DNA of 64,000 nt from DASXMT01 sp963803065 (GCA_963803065.1 CAWDKW010000004.1:496001-560000), one strand, 5' to 3'; shown: positions 8,986 to 17,914, counted from the stretch's first letter. Notes: generated by a model not told the origin, from the letters alone. Program-made: numbers and translations.

Positions 8986-9363
8986 TCAGGCGTCCGTCTT
9001 GATCAGGCTGCGGATCTGTGAGCGGGCCTCTCGGGCCTGGACGTGGATCTGATTGGCCAGTTCACGGGCGGGGACCGGAAGACGCTGCTCCAAAGGCACG
9101 ATAGCCGCTTCGATCCGCTCGATCACGTCTTCGACCCTGGCATCGACGTCGTGCACCACTTTGGTGACGTCGGAGCGAACCTCGCTCAGACGGGTGTCGA
9201 GCTCGGAACGGGGATCGGCAAGCCGCTTCTTCAGCTCCTGGCGTTGCACCTGGGCCTTTTGAAAGCCGATGACGCCGAGTCCGACGGCGACGTAGCCGGC
9301 GTCCTTGGCCACGGTGGTGATGTCCTTGGCGGTGGCGGTGAGGGCGGTGGGGAAATCTGGCAT
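8986..9363 (-). CDS. Small coiled-coil protein of unknown function
   Basis: The 125-residue protein has a short hydrophobic patch near residues 22-38 (AGYVAVGLGVIGF) followed by a long charged helix with regular Leu, Ile and Val spacing to the end, typical of a coiled coil. It loosely resembles heparin-binding haemagglutinin-like and other actinobacterial membrane-associated coiled-coil proteins, but I do not assign it. Two ATGs are in frame; AGGAG lies six bases upstream of 9363 and directly abuts 9369, so 9363 is the start. A good promoter and operator lie upstream at 9408-9447. Confidence 0.75.
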   Translation of the reverse strand: MPDFPTALTATAKDITTVAKDAGYVAVGLGVIGFQKAQVQRQELKKRLADPRSELDTRLSEVRSDVTKVVHDVDARVEDVIERIEAAIVPLEQRLPVPARELANQIHVQAREARSQIRSLIKTDA

Positions 9364-9407
9364 CGTCATCTCCTAGCGATGGATCCGAATGGAGCGGGGG
9401 AGCTCCT

Positions 9408-9447
9408 GTATAGATACAAGTGTATCGGTTATGATAAACGATTGCAA
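9408..9447 (-). promoter_or_regulatory. Sigma-A-type promoter overlapped by a three-half-site operator
   Basis: On the minus strand TTGCAA (9447-9442) and TACACT (9424-9419) are separated by exactly 17 bp, a good housekeeping promoter for the coiled-coil gene. Over the -10 box the DNA reads TGTAT-AG-ATACA-AG-TGTAT (9408-9426), three alternating half-sites with equal spacing. That looks like an operator for a dimeric repressor. The stretch is AT-rich in a GC-rich region. No regulator gene is adjacent. Confidence 0.6.
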
Positions 9448-9573
9448 GCACGCCAACGAGTACGGACGGCGGGGCGCCGCGGCCGACCGCAGTGGCCCGC
9501 TCCGACCCCGAAACGCCCCTGAGCTGGACACTTCTCGCCACCCCTTCGCCAGCCCGATAGCCTCTGCTCCCTG

Positions 9574-10608
9574 ATGGAATCGCTGGCACCGCCGGTTGTC
9601 GCCGTCATCGTCGCCCATGATCCCGGTCGGTGGTTCGAGGAGACGCTGGCTTCGTTCGGATCGCAGAGCTACGAGGAGCTGTCCGTCCTCGTGCTCGATG
9701 CGGCCAGCGTCGGGGACCTCACCGCGCGGGTCGCCGACGTCCTACCCAACGCGTACGTCCGCCGGTTCGGCGAGAACGGGGGGTTCGGCGCCACGGCCAA
9801 CGAGGTCAGCTCGATGGTCGGCGGGGCCGCCTACTACCTGATCTGCCACGACGACGTGGCGCTGGCCCCCGATGTGGTGCAGTTCCTGGTGGAAGAGGCA
9901 TTTCGCTCCAACGCCGGCATCGTCTCACCCAAGCTGGTGAGTTGGGACGACCCCGGCCGCCTCTTGGAGGTGGGCATGTCCGCCGACAAGGGTGGCTCGG
10001 TGGTGGGCCGGGTCCAGCCCCACGAGATCGACCACGGTCAGCACGACTCGGTCAGGGACGTCTTCGTCGCCCCGGGGGGTTGCACGCTGATCCGCGCCGA
10101 CCTCTTCGGCGAGCTCGGCGGCTTCGACCCGGCCATCGTGGCGATGGGGGAGGACCTCGACTTCTGCTGGCGTGCCCAAGTGGCCGGGGCCAGGATCATC
10201 GTTGCCCCCGACGCCCGGGTCCGCCACCGCGAAGGGCTGGCCAGCGGTGAGCGCATGCTCGAGCCGTCGCTGGTCGATCGGGTCGCACCGGCTGAGGACC
10301 TGCCGGGAACCTCGGCAGCGGCTGCCTCGGCGCCCTCGGCGTCGGCGTCGGCCACTCCCGGGGGGCCCTCGGGCGAGCTCCTGGCGGACAGCGTCGGCGA
10401 AACCCCGGCGGCTGCCCCGCCGGCCCCCGCCTCCGACCCATCGGATCGCCCGGCGTCAGGGCCCCCCGGTCAGGGCGGCTGCGCCGACCAGCACTGCGCC
10501 GACCAGCACTGCGCCGACCAGCACCGCGCCGACCAGCAGTGCGCCGACCAGCACTGCGCCGACCAGCACCGCGCCGACCACCCTCCAGGAGCTGCAGCGG
10601 CGCCATGA
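9574..10608 (+). CDS. Glycosyltransferase family 2, N-terminal catalytic part of a large membrane glycosyltransferase
   Basis: Residues 1-245 are a GT2 (GT-A) domain: VVAVIVAHDPGRWFEETLAS, an FGENGGFGATANE loop, the DDV metal-binding motif in CHDDVALAPD, and GEDLDFCWRAQ with the catalytic Glu-Asp. After an Ala/Pro/Ser linker the frame runs into a Cys/His repeat (ADQHC) and stops at 10608. That repeat is probably not native: one base less in the C6 run at 10462-10467 would join this frame to the coding region that continues to 13207, making a 1210-residue protein. The actinobacterial family is normally one long chain of this order. A -10 box TAGCCT (9558-9563) lies ten bases before the ATG. 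Confidence 0.85.
   Translation: MESLAPPVVAVIVAHDPGRWFEETLASFGSQSYEELSVLVLDAASVGDLTARVADVLPNAYVRRFGENGGFGATANEVSSMVGGAAYYLICHDDVALAPDVVQFLVEEAFRSNAGIVSPKLVSWDDPGRLLEVGMSADKGGSVVGRVQPHEIDHGQHDSVRDVFVAPGGCTLIRADLFGELGGFDPAIVAMGEDLDFCWRAQVAGARIIVAPDARVRHREGLASGERMLEPSLVDRVAPAEDLPGTSAAAASAPSASASATPGGPSGELLADSVGETPAAAPPAPASDPSDRPASGPPGQGGCADQHCADQHCADQHRADQQCADQHCADQHRADHPPGAAAAP
10463..10467 (+). other. Apparent one-base frameshift in a C6 run
   Basis: Positions 10462-10467 are six C. Removing one C makes the upstream frame continue as GPPVRAAAPTSTAP and join the downstream domain without a stop. The exact position cannot be fixed because both sides are low-complexity linker. Confidence 0.55.
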
Positions 10609-13207
10609 GCTGCTCGCCGTCCTGAAGTGCTATGGGCCGTTCCACCTCGCACGGGTGCTGCCGCAGGTCGTCCTCTTGACCCTGGGCGAGGTGGTGGTGG
10701 CCGGATTGGCCGGGAACCGGGTCCGCGCCCGCGCCGTTTTGCGGGCCTGGCGGTGGAACCTCGGGCGGTTGGGCGTGATCCGGCGGCAGCGCAAGGAGCT
10801 GAAGGGCCATCGCCGGTTGAGCGACGCAGAGATCCGCGTGCAGCAGGTGGGCGGGAGCGCCCGACTGTCGGCCTACGCCCGGAGGGTCTTCCAGCACGGG
10901 TTCCACGGAGCCCACGCCGACGAGCTGGCCGCCGCCGCGGCCTACGATGTCCACGAGAACGATCGTCCCGGCGGGGCCCTGGCCGTAGGCCCGTGGCCGC
11001 CAGGCACCGACGCCACCGTCGGTCCAACGGAGCGGGGGAGGATGTCGGGGCAGGGCATCCTCACCGCCTGGGTGGTGGCCTTCATCGTGGTCCTTATCGG
11101 CTCGAGGGGGCTGTTGACGACCGGGATTCCGGCCGTCGGCCAGTTCGCAACGCTGCCGGGGTGGTCGTCGGTCTTCCATCTCTTTGCCACTGGTTGGCAC
11201 CCGTCGGGGGTCGGCACCGCGGCACCGGCGTCACCCGCCTTCGCCATCCTCGGTGTGCTCGGCACCATCCTGCTCGGGGCGATGGGGCTCACCCTGAAGG
11301 TGGCCATCTTCGGCTGCCTCCCGCTCGGCGCCTGGGGTGCGGTCCGGCTCATGCGCCCCTTCGGCTCGCAGCGGGCCGGAACGGTGGCCGGCATTGCCTA
11401 CCTGGCCGTTCCGTTGCCCTACAGCGCCCTTGCCCTCGGCCGCTGGGAGGCGCTGATCGTCTACGCCGGAGCGCCATGGGTGCTGGCCCTGCTGTTCAGG
11501 GCTACGGCGCTGGCCCCGTTCACCACCGCGGTCACGGGGCTGGTCGCGGCGCCCGACCGGGGTCGGCCACGGGCCCAGCGGGCCCCGCGGTCCCGAGCCT
11601 TGCGACGCGTCCTGTCCCTGGGCGTGCTCGAGGCCGTGCTCGTCTCCTTCGCCCCGGCCGCCGCCTTGGTCGTGCTCGGCGTGGCCGTGGCCCTGCTGGT
11701 GTCGGGGGCGATCCTTGGCGCCTGGCAGGCGTCCATCAGAGCGTTCGTCACCGCGGTCGGGGCAACGGTCGTCGCCGCCATCCTGTGTCTTCCCTGGCTC
11801 ATCGGCACGATGAACGCCGGACGGGCTGCGATCAACGTCTTCGGGGTGGCCAGTGCGCCGTCGACTGCCCCCTCGTGGGGCGCCTTGCTCCGCTTCGCCG
11901 TCGGCCCGATCGGCGTCTCCCCGCTGGCCTGGGGGTTCATCGTCGCTGCCCTGCTCCCACTCCTGGTCGGCCGGGGCGCCCGGTTCCGGTGGGCGGCCCG
12001 TTGCTGGTCGGTCGCCATCGTGTTCTGGCTCCTGGCCTGGGTCATCGGCCGCGGGTGGGCCGGCAACCTCGCCGTCGACCCCATGATCCTGCTGGGCCCG
12101 GCGGCGGCGGCCATCACCATGGCCATCGGCCTCGGGATCGCTGCGTTCGAGGAGGACCTGCGCTCGGCCACCTTCGGCTGGAAGCAGGCGGCGACGGGGC
12201 TGGCGGCGATCGCCGTCGTGCTCGGCGCGTTGCCCACCGTCATCTCGGCGTTGCCTGGTCGCTGGGACCTGCCCACGACCGACACGGCACAGACGGTCAC
12301 CTGGATGCACGCCAAGGTGGCCGCCGGTGCCTTCCGCGTCCTCTGGCTCGGCGACGCACGCGCCCTCAACCTGGGCAGCTGGTCGGCGGGCAGCGGGTTG
12401 GCCTACGCCACCTCGGAGAACGGGGCGCCCGACGCCACCTGGCTCTGGAACGCAGCCGACCAGGGTCCGGCCCGGTCGCTGGCCGATGCCGTCGACCTGG
12501 CCCGTAGCGGCAGGACCAACCGGCTCGGGCAGCTCCTGGCCCCGTCGGGTGTCCGCTACGTGGCCGTGGTCACGGCCATCGCCCCGGTCATCCCCGGCCT
12601 GCAGCAGACGCAGCGGTACCCCTTACCTGCGGACCTTGAACCGGGCCTCGCCCAGCAGCTCGACCTTCACCCTGTCGTCTCCCAGAGCGGGATCACCGTC
12701 TACGAGAACGCCGATTGGATCCCGATGCGGGGCGAGGTGCCGGCGAAGGGCGCCGCTCGCCCCGACACCTCGATACCGTCCCCTCTGAGCAACCCGCCGG
12801 GCACACCGATCGTGTCCGGCCTCCGTCCCGTCCTGCCCGGCCCGACCGCCGCCACGTCGTACCAGGGGCCACTGGTGCCCGGGACCGTCCTGGCCTCGTT
12901 GGCCCCGGCCGATCGGTGGGCTCTGACCGATCCGGCAGGACAGGTCCTGTCGAGTTCGCCCTCGTTCGGATGGGCCGCCCGCTACGCCGTCACCGGCTCG
13001 GGGACGGGAACCCTGCGCTTCACGACCGACCTCTGGACACCGCTGGGCGTGACCTTCCAGGTCGTGGTGTGGCTGGCCGCCCTCACCGTGCTGGCGAGAC
13101 GCCGACGCGCCTCGGGGCGGCGCCGCCGCGCAGGCCGGGGCCGCACCCCTGGACCGCGGCCGGCCGGCGAGCCGGTCGTCCCGGCCACCGGCGAGGCCCG
13201 ATCGTGA
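10469..13207 (+). CDS. Membrane C-terminal part of the large glycosyltransferase (frameshifted from 9574-10608)
   Basis: The frame continues from a TSTAP pentapeptide linker into LQELQRRHELLAVLKCYGPFHLARVLPQ, a segment I recognise after the GT2 domain in actinobacterial proteins of about 1100-1200 residues. From about 11041 there are many membrane helices alternating with Gly/Pro-rich loops. A soluble region with DWIPMRGEVPAKG follows, and a last helix lies near 13060-13100. The layout resembles GT-C type arabinofuranosyltransferase-like proteins. No start codon of its own is convincing, which supports it being the second half of the upstream gene. The stop overlaps the next start (TGATG). 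Likely role: cell-envelope glycan synthesis. Confidence 0.8.
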   Translation, partial: VRAAAPTSTAPTSTAPTSTAPTSSAPTSTAPTSTAPTTLQELQRRHELLAVLKCYGPFHLARVLPQVVLLTLGEVVVAGLAGNRVRARAVLRAWRWNLGRLGVIRRQRKELKGHRRLSDAEIRVQQVGGSARLSAYARRVFQHGFHGAHADELAAAAAYDVHENDRPGGALAVGPWPPGTDATVGPTERGRMSGQGILTAWVVAFIVVLIGSRGLLTTGIPAVGQFATLPGWSSVFHLFATGWHPSGVGTAAPASPAFAILGVLGTILLGAMGLTLKVAIFGCLPLGAWGAVRLMRPFGSQRAGTVAGIAYLAVPLPYSALALGRWEALIVYAGAPWVLALLFRATALAPFTTAVTGLVAAPDRGRPRAQRAPRSRALRRVLSLGVLEAVLVSFAPAAALVVLGVAVALLVSGAILGAWQASIRAFVTAVGATVVAAILCLPWLIGTMNAGRAAINVFGVASAPSTAPSWGALLRFAVGPIGVSPLAWGFIVAALLPLLVGRGARFRWAARCWSVAIVFWLLAWVIGRGWAGNLAVDPMILLGPAAAAITMAIGLGIAAFEEDLRSATFGWKQAATGLAAIAVVLGALPTVISALPGRWDLPTTDTAQTVTWMHAKVAAGAFRVLWLGDARALNLGSWSAGSGLAYATSENGAPDATWLWNAADQGPARSLADAVDLARSGRTNRLGQLLAPSGVRYVAVVTAIAPVIPGLQQTQRYPLPADLEPGLAQQLDLHPVVSQSGITVYENADWIPMRGEVPAKGAARPDTSIPSPLSNPPGTPIVSGLRPVLPGPTAATSYQGPLVPGTVLASLAPADRWALTDPAGQVLSSSPSFGWAARYAVTGSGTGTLRFTTDLWTPLGVTFQVVVWLAALTVLARRRRASGRRRRAGRGRTPGPRPAGEPVVPATGEARS
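10481..10580 (+). repeat. 15-bp tandem repeat, six full copies plus ten bases
   Basis: The unit GCGCCGACCAGCACT repeats from 10481 to 10570 with single-base variants, followed by a ten-base partial copy. In the downstream gene's frame it encodes TSTAP; in the upstream frame it encodes ADQHC. The unit length is a multiple of three, so gain or loss of copies would change linker length without changing the frame. Confidence 0.95.
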
Positions 13208-14682
13208 TGGCACGAGGGCGCGTCGGCCGGTCCGGCCGCCTGGAGAGCGAGCAGGTGGCCGGGCGGCGGCTGGCCGTCGTGGCGCTCGTGGTGGCAGTGG
13301 TGGTCGGCGTCGCCCTGATCGACCGCACGGTGCCGCCCCCCGCTCCTGCCGCGCCCCCGGTCCTGAGCGCCGTGGCCATCCCGAGCGCCAGCGCACCCAC
13401 GTCGTCGTGGTACTGCGCCGGCGGTACCACGGGCACGGGATCCCAGGCCAACACCACCATCTACGTGACCAATACCGGGACGCGCGCGGTCGCCGGGATC
13501 GTGACGACGACCGTGTTCACGGGCAAGGCCCCGTCATCGTCCCACCAGACGATCTCGGTCCCGCCCGACGGGGCCGTCGCCCTCAATCCGGGCATCAACG
13601 CACCGGTCGGCTACGGCGCCAGCACGGTGACGCTGGCCGGGGGAGGGGTGGGGGTCTCGCAGATCGCCGCCGGCCCCGATGGGTGGTCCACCGTTCCGTG
13701 TGCCTCGGCCACGTCGGACCGCTGGTACTTCGCCGCCGGGGCGACGACAGCCGGGAACCAGCTCGTCTTGGCCCTCTACAATCCGACGTCCACCGAAGCG
13801 GTGGCCAACGTCTCGTTCGACACCGATGCCGGGGTGATCACACCCCAGCTCTACCAGGGTCTCGTGGTGCCGGCCGGCCAGGTGGTGGTCGAGAACGTCG
13901 GCGACTACGTGCAGAACCGGTCGGCCATCGCCACCGTGGTGGCGGCGCAGTCCGGCCAGATCGTGGCCGACCAGCTGCAGCTGACCAGCTCGGCGAAGAG
14001 CGGGCTGTCGCTGACCCTCGGGGCGCCCGCCGTGCAGCCGCACTGGTACTTCGCCCAGACCACCAATCCATCGGGCACCGGGTCGTCGGTCTCACTGCTG
14101 CTGTCGAATCCCGGGCCGACGGCCGAGAAGGCGGTGATCAGCGTCGGGCTCGCCCAGGGCGCCGTGGCCCCGGTGACGGTGGAGGTCCCGGCCACCTCGG
14201 TCGTCCCCTTCGCCGCCAGCGGGGCGAACCGGATACCCCACCAGGTCCCCTACTCGGTGGATGTCTCCTCAACCGGCGGCCCGGGGCTGGTGGTCGCCCG
14301 GGCAGTCCTCGGCCCTGACGGTGCATCGCTGCCCGCCTTCGGGACCATGCTCGGAAGCCCCCAGCTCAGCGACGACTGGCTGGTCCAGGCTCCCGGTGCG
14401 GGAACGGCGCCAGGCGTCCAGGGCGCGGCGGCGGCGAGCCTGTCCGTGGCCAACCCCGGCCCGGCGATGGCCCAGGTCACGGTGGGGCCCCTCGGCGGCA
14501 CCCCGGCTCAGTCCAAGCTCCTCCTGGTCAAGCCCCATTCGCTCCTGGTGCTGGCCGAGGCTCCGGTCGGCGGCCTCGTCACCCTCGAGGTGCGATCGGA
14601 CGTGCCGGTGGCGGTGGAAGAGGACAGCGTCCCCAGCGGTGCCGCGGGCGTGGTCTCCTCGACCGGCCTCCCCGCCGGCTGA
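13207..14682 (+). CDS. DUF5719 family protein, secreted or membrane-anchored
   Basis: This 491-residue protein has one N-terminal hydrophobic segment (about residues 19-38, RLAVVALVVAVVVGVALI), then beta-rich repeats beginning SSWYCAGGT, DRWYFAAGATT and HWYFAQTT, each followed by LALYNP- or LLSNPGP-like strands. These repeated W-Y motifs are the mark of DUF5719, an actinobacterial extracytoplasmic family found next to the large glycosyltransferase. The function is unknown; an extracytoplasmic role with the glycosyltransferase is inference. ATG 13207 overlaps the previous stop. Confidence 0.88.
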   Translation: MARGRVGRSGRLESEQVAGRRLAVVALVVAVVVGVALIDRTVPPPAPAAPPVLSAVAIPSASAPTSSWYCAGGTTGTGSQANTTIYVTNTGTRAVAGIVTTTVFTGKAPSSSHQTISVPPDGAVALNPGINAPVGYGASTVTLAGGGVGVSQIAAGPDGWSTVPCASATSDRWYFAAGATTAGNQLVLALYNPTSTEAVANVSFDTDAGVITPQLYQGLVVPAGQVVVENVGDYVQNRSAIATVVAAQSGQIVADQLQLTSSAKSGLSLTLGAPAVQPHWYFAQTTNPSGTGSSVSLLLSNPGPTAEKAVISVGLAQGAVAPVTVEVPATSVVPFAASGANRIPHQVPYSVDVSSTGGPGLVVARAVLGPDGASLPAFGTMLGSPQLSDDWLVQAPGAGTAPGVQGAAAASLSVANPGPAMAQVTVGPLGGTPAQSKLLLVKPHSLLVLAEAPVGGLVTLEVRSDVPVAVEEDSVPSGAAGVVSSTGLPAG

Positions 14683-14710
14683 CCCGGGCCTCACGCGGCG
14701 CACCACCGGC

Positions 14711-14754
14711 TGAGCGCCACCGCCTCGCCGGTTGAGCGCCACCGCCTCGCCGGC
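14711..14754 (+). repeat. 22-bp tandem duplication after the DUF5719 gene
   Basis: Two 22-bp copies (14711-14732 and 14733-14754) differ at one end only. Each ends in GCCGG(C/T)TGA-like sequence matching the last bases and stop codon of the preceding gene (14674-14682), as if derived from its 3' end. Confidence 0.8.
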
Positions 14755-14780
14755 TGACCACCGGTTGGTAGCGTGAGTTG

Positions 14781-15437
14781 GTGCGCGTGGTGATTGCCGG
14801 TGGCCACGGCCAGGTAGCCATGCATCTGGAGCGGCTCCTGACCGAGCGGGGAGACGAGGCGGTCGGGCTCATCCGGAACGCCGACCAGGGTGGGGACCTG
14901 CGCCTCGTCGGCGCCGTCCCGGTGCTGTGCGATCTGGAACACACCGACGCGGCCACGGTCGCCCGTCACCTGGCCGGATGCGACGCAAGCGTCTTCGCCG
15001 CCGGTGCCGGGCCGGGCAGCGGGGCGGCCCGCAAGGAGACCGTTGATCGTGATGCGGCCATCCTCTTGGCTGATGCGGCGTCAATGAGCGCGGTACGCCG
15101 CTACCTGCTGGTTTCGGCGATCGGTGTCGACCAGCCACCGTCCCCGGGGACCGATGAGGTCTTCGCCACCTACCTCAGGGCCAAGTCCGAGGCCGAGGTC
15201 GAGCTTCGAGGACGCCCGCTCGAGCTCACCGTCCTGCGACCGGGCCAGCTCACCGACGGAGCACCGACCGGCCGGGTCGCGTTGTCTGCCCACGCGGGGC
15301 GAGGGGCCATACCCCGGGCCGACGTGGCCGCGGTCTTGGCCGCGCTGCTCGATGAGCCTCGCACGGCCGGGTTGACCCTGGAGCTGATCGGCGGGCGGAT
15401 CCCGGTGCCCGAGGCGATCAGCGCACTCGTGGACTGA
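14781..15437 (+). CDS. NAD(P)-binding Rossmann-fold protein (atypical SDR)
   Basis: This 218-residue protein begins VRVVIAGGHGQVAMHLERLL, a Rossmann glycine motif. It contains a LLVSAIGVDQP segment and ends with an AAVLAALLDEP helix, as in NmrA-like atypical SDRs (YwnB/BVR-B group). The classical SYK triad is not obvious. The substrate is unknown. TTG 14778 could also start, but a -10 box TAGCGT (14769-14774) lies six bases before GTG 14781, which supports a leaderless start there. It converges on ftsH. Confidence 0.8.
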   Translation: MRVVIAGGHGQVAMHLERLLTERGDEAVGLIRNADQGGDLRLVGAVPVLCDLEHTDAATVARHLAGCDASVFAAGAGPGSGAARKETVDRDAAILLADAASMSAVRRYLLVSAIGVDQPPSPGTDEVFATYLRAKSEAEVELRGRPLELTVLRPGQLTDGAPTGRVALSAHAGRGAIPRADVAAVLAALLDEPRTAGLTLELIGGRIPVPEAISALVD

Positions 15438-17829
15438 CCCGGGCTATCGGCGACCGGAGGGCGGCGGCGGTGGCGGTGGCGGCCACGGCGCCTGATGGGG
15501 CCAGTGCCCCGGTGCCGGCTGTGCCGGCCACGGAGCCGGCGTCTGGGGCCAATGTCCGGGCGGCGGGGGCGGGGGAGGCGGCCACGGTTGGGTGGAGTCC
15601 TGTCCGCCCGGTTGTCCGCTGTCGGATTGCTGCCCGTTGCCCGGCTGCCCCGTGCCGGGCTGCCGGGTGGCGTGCGACGAACCGGCGACTTCCGCTTCGA
15701 CCTCGGCAGCCCGACTCTGCCTCGGTGTCGGTGCCGTTGGCCGACGAACCGGTTCGGGCATCACCACTGCCGTTCGCGCCCACCTGGTCCGCACCGGGGC
15801 CGGTACCCGCAGAGCCGTCAGCACCTGCCGAGCCACCGGCACCAGCGGAGCCACCGGCACCAGCGGATCCATCCGCTTCGCCGCTCGGAACACCGTGTTG
15901 CTCGGCCACGAACACCGGAGGTACTGCCTTGACCCCGTGCTCATGGACCGGCTTTCCGTAGGCCGTGTCCACCAGCTTCGCCACGGTGGCGCCGTCGATG
16001 GTCTCCTCGTCCAGCAGGGCGCGGGCCACGGCGTCGAGGCCGCCCCGGTGACGGGAGAGGACCTCGAGGGCCCGCTCTTCTTGGTCCCGCAGGATCCGCT
16101 CGACCTCGGCATCGATCACCCGACTGGTGTCCTCGGAGTAGTCACGCGTGTGCATCAGGTCCTCGCCCAGGAACACCTGTCCCTGGGAACCCCAGGCCAT
16201 CGGGCCGATCTGGTCGCTCATCCCCCACTCGCGAACCATCTTCCTGGCCAGTTCGGTGTTGCCGACCAGGTCGTTGCTGGCCCCGGTGGACAGGTCGCCG
16301 TAGACGAGCAGCTCGGCCACCCGGCCGCCCATGCGTACGGCCAGCGCGTCCTCGATGTGCGAGCGCGGGTGGATGTGGCGCTCCTCCACCGGAAGCTGCT
16401 GGGTCACGCCGAGGGCCATGCCGGTAGGCAGGATGGTGACCTTGTGCACCGGGTCGGACTCGGGCAGGACATAGGCGAGAACGGCGTGACCGCCCTCGTG
16501 GAACGCCACCCGCTCCTTCTCGTCGTCCGAGAGGACCAGGCTCTCGCGGCGCTGGCCCATGAGGACGCGATCCCGGGATGCCTCGAAGTCCTGGGTCTCG
16601 ACCACCTTGGATCCCCGGCGCACGGCGTGGAGGGCGGCCTCGTTGACCAGGTTGGCCAGATCGGCACCGCTCATGCCCGGGGTGCCCCGGGCCACCAGGG
16701 CCAGGTCCACGTCGGGGGCGATCCGCTTGTCCTTGCAGTGCACCTGCAGGATGGGCAGGCGCTCCTCGAGATCGGGGAGCGGGACCACGATCTGACGGTC
16801 GAACCGGCCCGGACGCAGGATGGCGGGATCGAGGATATCCGGCCGGTTGGTGGCCGCCATGACCACGACCCCCTCGGTCGGGTCGAACCCGTCCATCTCC
16901 GAGAGCATCTGGTTGAGCGTCTGCTCGCGCTCGTCGTGGCCACCGCCCAGCCCGGCACCGCGCTTGCGTCCGATGGAGTCGATCTCGTCGATGAAGACGA
17001 TGGCCGGAGCCTGCTTGCGGGCCGTGGCGAACAGGTCGCGGACCCGGCTGGCCCCCACGCCCACGAACATCTCCATGAAGTCCGATCCGCTCACCGACAT
17101 GAACGGGACCCCGGCCTCACCGGCCACCGCCCGGGCCAACAGCGTCTTGCCGGTCCCCGGGGGGCCGACCAGCAGAATGCCCTTGGGTATGCGGGCCCCG
17201 ATGTCTTTGAACCGAGCCGGTGTCTTCAGGAAGTCGACGACCTCGCTGATCTCCAGTTTGACGCCCCCATAGCCAGCGACGTCATCGAACGTGGTCGACG
17301 GTCGCTCGGTCGAGTAGAGCTTGGCCTTCGACCGCCCGATCGACATGATGCTGCCCATCTGTCCTTGAGCCCTTCTGCTGATGAAATAAAAGACGCCCAA
17401 GATGAGGATGACGGGGAGTAGGTAGATGAGGATGCTCGTCAACGGATTCTGCTTGGGATTGACCACGGTGTACTGCACGCCGCCCGCCTTGAGCGCGTTG
17501 TACTCGGAGTCGATGACCGGATTTGGACCCGATACCGTGTAACTGGTCCCGTTGTCGAGGGTGCCGGTGATGGTGCCCGAGGAATTGTCGATCTGGGCCG
17601 TCTTGACCTGTTTGTCATGGACCTGGGTGAGGTAGTTCTGGTACGTGATCGACTTGGCCGAGGACTTCGAGAGGAGCGACGGTGCGGCGATGACGGCGAT
17701 GACGGCGACGATGGCGATCGCGTAGATGAGCCGCATGTTTCGGCCCTGACCGGGCGTGCCCTGGCCCGGGCCTCCGGGACCGGAGGGGCCGTTCTGGCCG
17801 CTGGGCTGATCGGGGTTGGTCGGAGGCAC
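15418..17829 (-). CDS. ftsH: ATP-dependent zinc metalloprotease FtsH
   Basis: FtsH degrades misfolded membrane proteins and short-lived regulators. Visible parts are TM1 (about 33-53), an extracytoplasmic domain, TM2 (about 133-150), Walker A GPPGTGKT (222-229), Walker B IVFIDEID, the arginine-finger region RPGRFDR and the zinc site HEGGH (444-448). The uninterrupted frame ends at 15418 with an unlikely Arg/Ala tail that overlaps the convergent gene by 20 bases. One G less at 15710-15712 would give the tail ESAAEVEAEVAGSS and a Pro/Trp-rich end stopping at 15444, clear of the neighbour (794 residues). The GTG start has a -10 box TAGCAT (17841-17836) six bases upstream. Confidence 0.95.
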   Translation of the reverse strand: MPPTNPDQPSGQNGPSGPGGPGQGTPGQGRNMRLIYAIAIVAVIAVIAAPSLLSKSSAKSITYQNYLTQVHDKQVKTAQIDNSSGTITGTLDNGTSYTVSGPNPVIDSEYNALKAGGVQYTVVNPKQNPLTSILIYLLPVILILGVFYFISRRAQGQMGSIMSIGRSKAKLYSTERPSTTFDDVAGYGGVKLEISEVVDFLKTPARFKDIGARIPKGILLVGPPGTGKTLLARAVAGEAGVPFMSVSGSDFMEMFVGVGASRVRDLFATARKQAPAIVFIDEIDSIGRKRGAGLGGGHDEREQTLNQMLSEMDGFDPTEGVVVMAATNRPDILDPAILRPGRFDRQIVVPLPDLEERLPILQVHCKDKRIAPDVDLALVARGTPGMSGADLANLVNEAALHAVRRGSKVVETQDFEASRDRVLMGQRRESLVLSDDEKERVAFHEGGHAVLAYVLPESDPVHKVTILPTGMALGVTQQLPVEERHIHPRSHIEDALAVRMGGRVAELLVYGDLSTGASNDLVGNTELARKMVREWGMSDQIGPMAWGSQGQVFLGEDLMHTRDYSEDTSRVIDAEVERILRDQEERALEVLSRHRGGLDAVARALLDEETIDGATVAKLVDTAYGKPVHEHGVKAVPPVFVAEQHGVPSGEADGSAGAGGSAGAGGSAGADGSAGTGPGADQVGANGSGDARTGSSANGTDTEAESGCRGRSGSRRFVARHPAARHGAAGQRAAIRQRTTGRTGLHPTVAASPAPAARTLAPDAGSVAGTAGTGALAPSGAVAATATAAALRSPIARVSPRVR

Positions 17830-17902
17830 CGCACCATGCTAGGCGCCTACGACGTGCCTTGATGCATCGCTTCCCCGCCACCGCAGGGGAGGCGGTGATC
17901 GG

Positions 17903-17908
17903 TAACGT
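17903..17908 (+). promoter_or_regulatory. -10 box of a predicted leaderless promoter for the CPBP gene
   Basis: TAACGT ends six bases before GTG 17915. This spacing matches the other leaderless starts in the window and argues that translation begins at 17915, upstream of the frame that encodes the protease domain. Confidence 0.45.
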
Positions 17909-17914
17909 GTCGGG

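Noticed and set aside
10481..10608. ADQHC Cys/His repeat as a metal-binding tail of the GT2 protein
   Set aside because: The downstream frame of the same DNA gives a normal Thr/Ser/Ala/Pro linker and joins the rest of the family, so the Cys/His reading is most likely produced by the frameshift.
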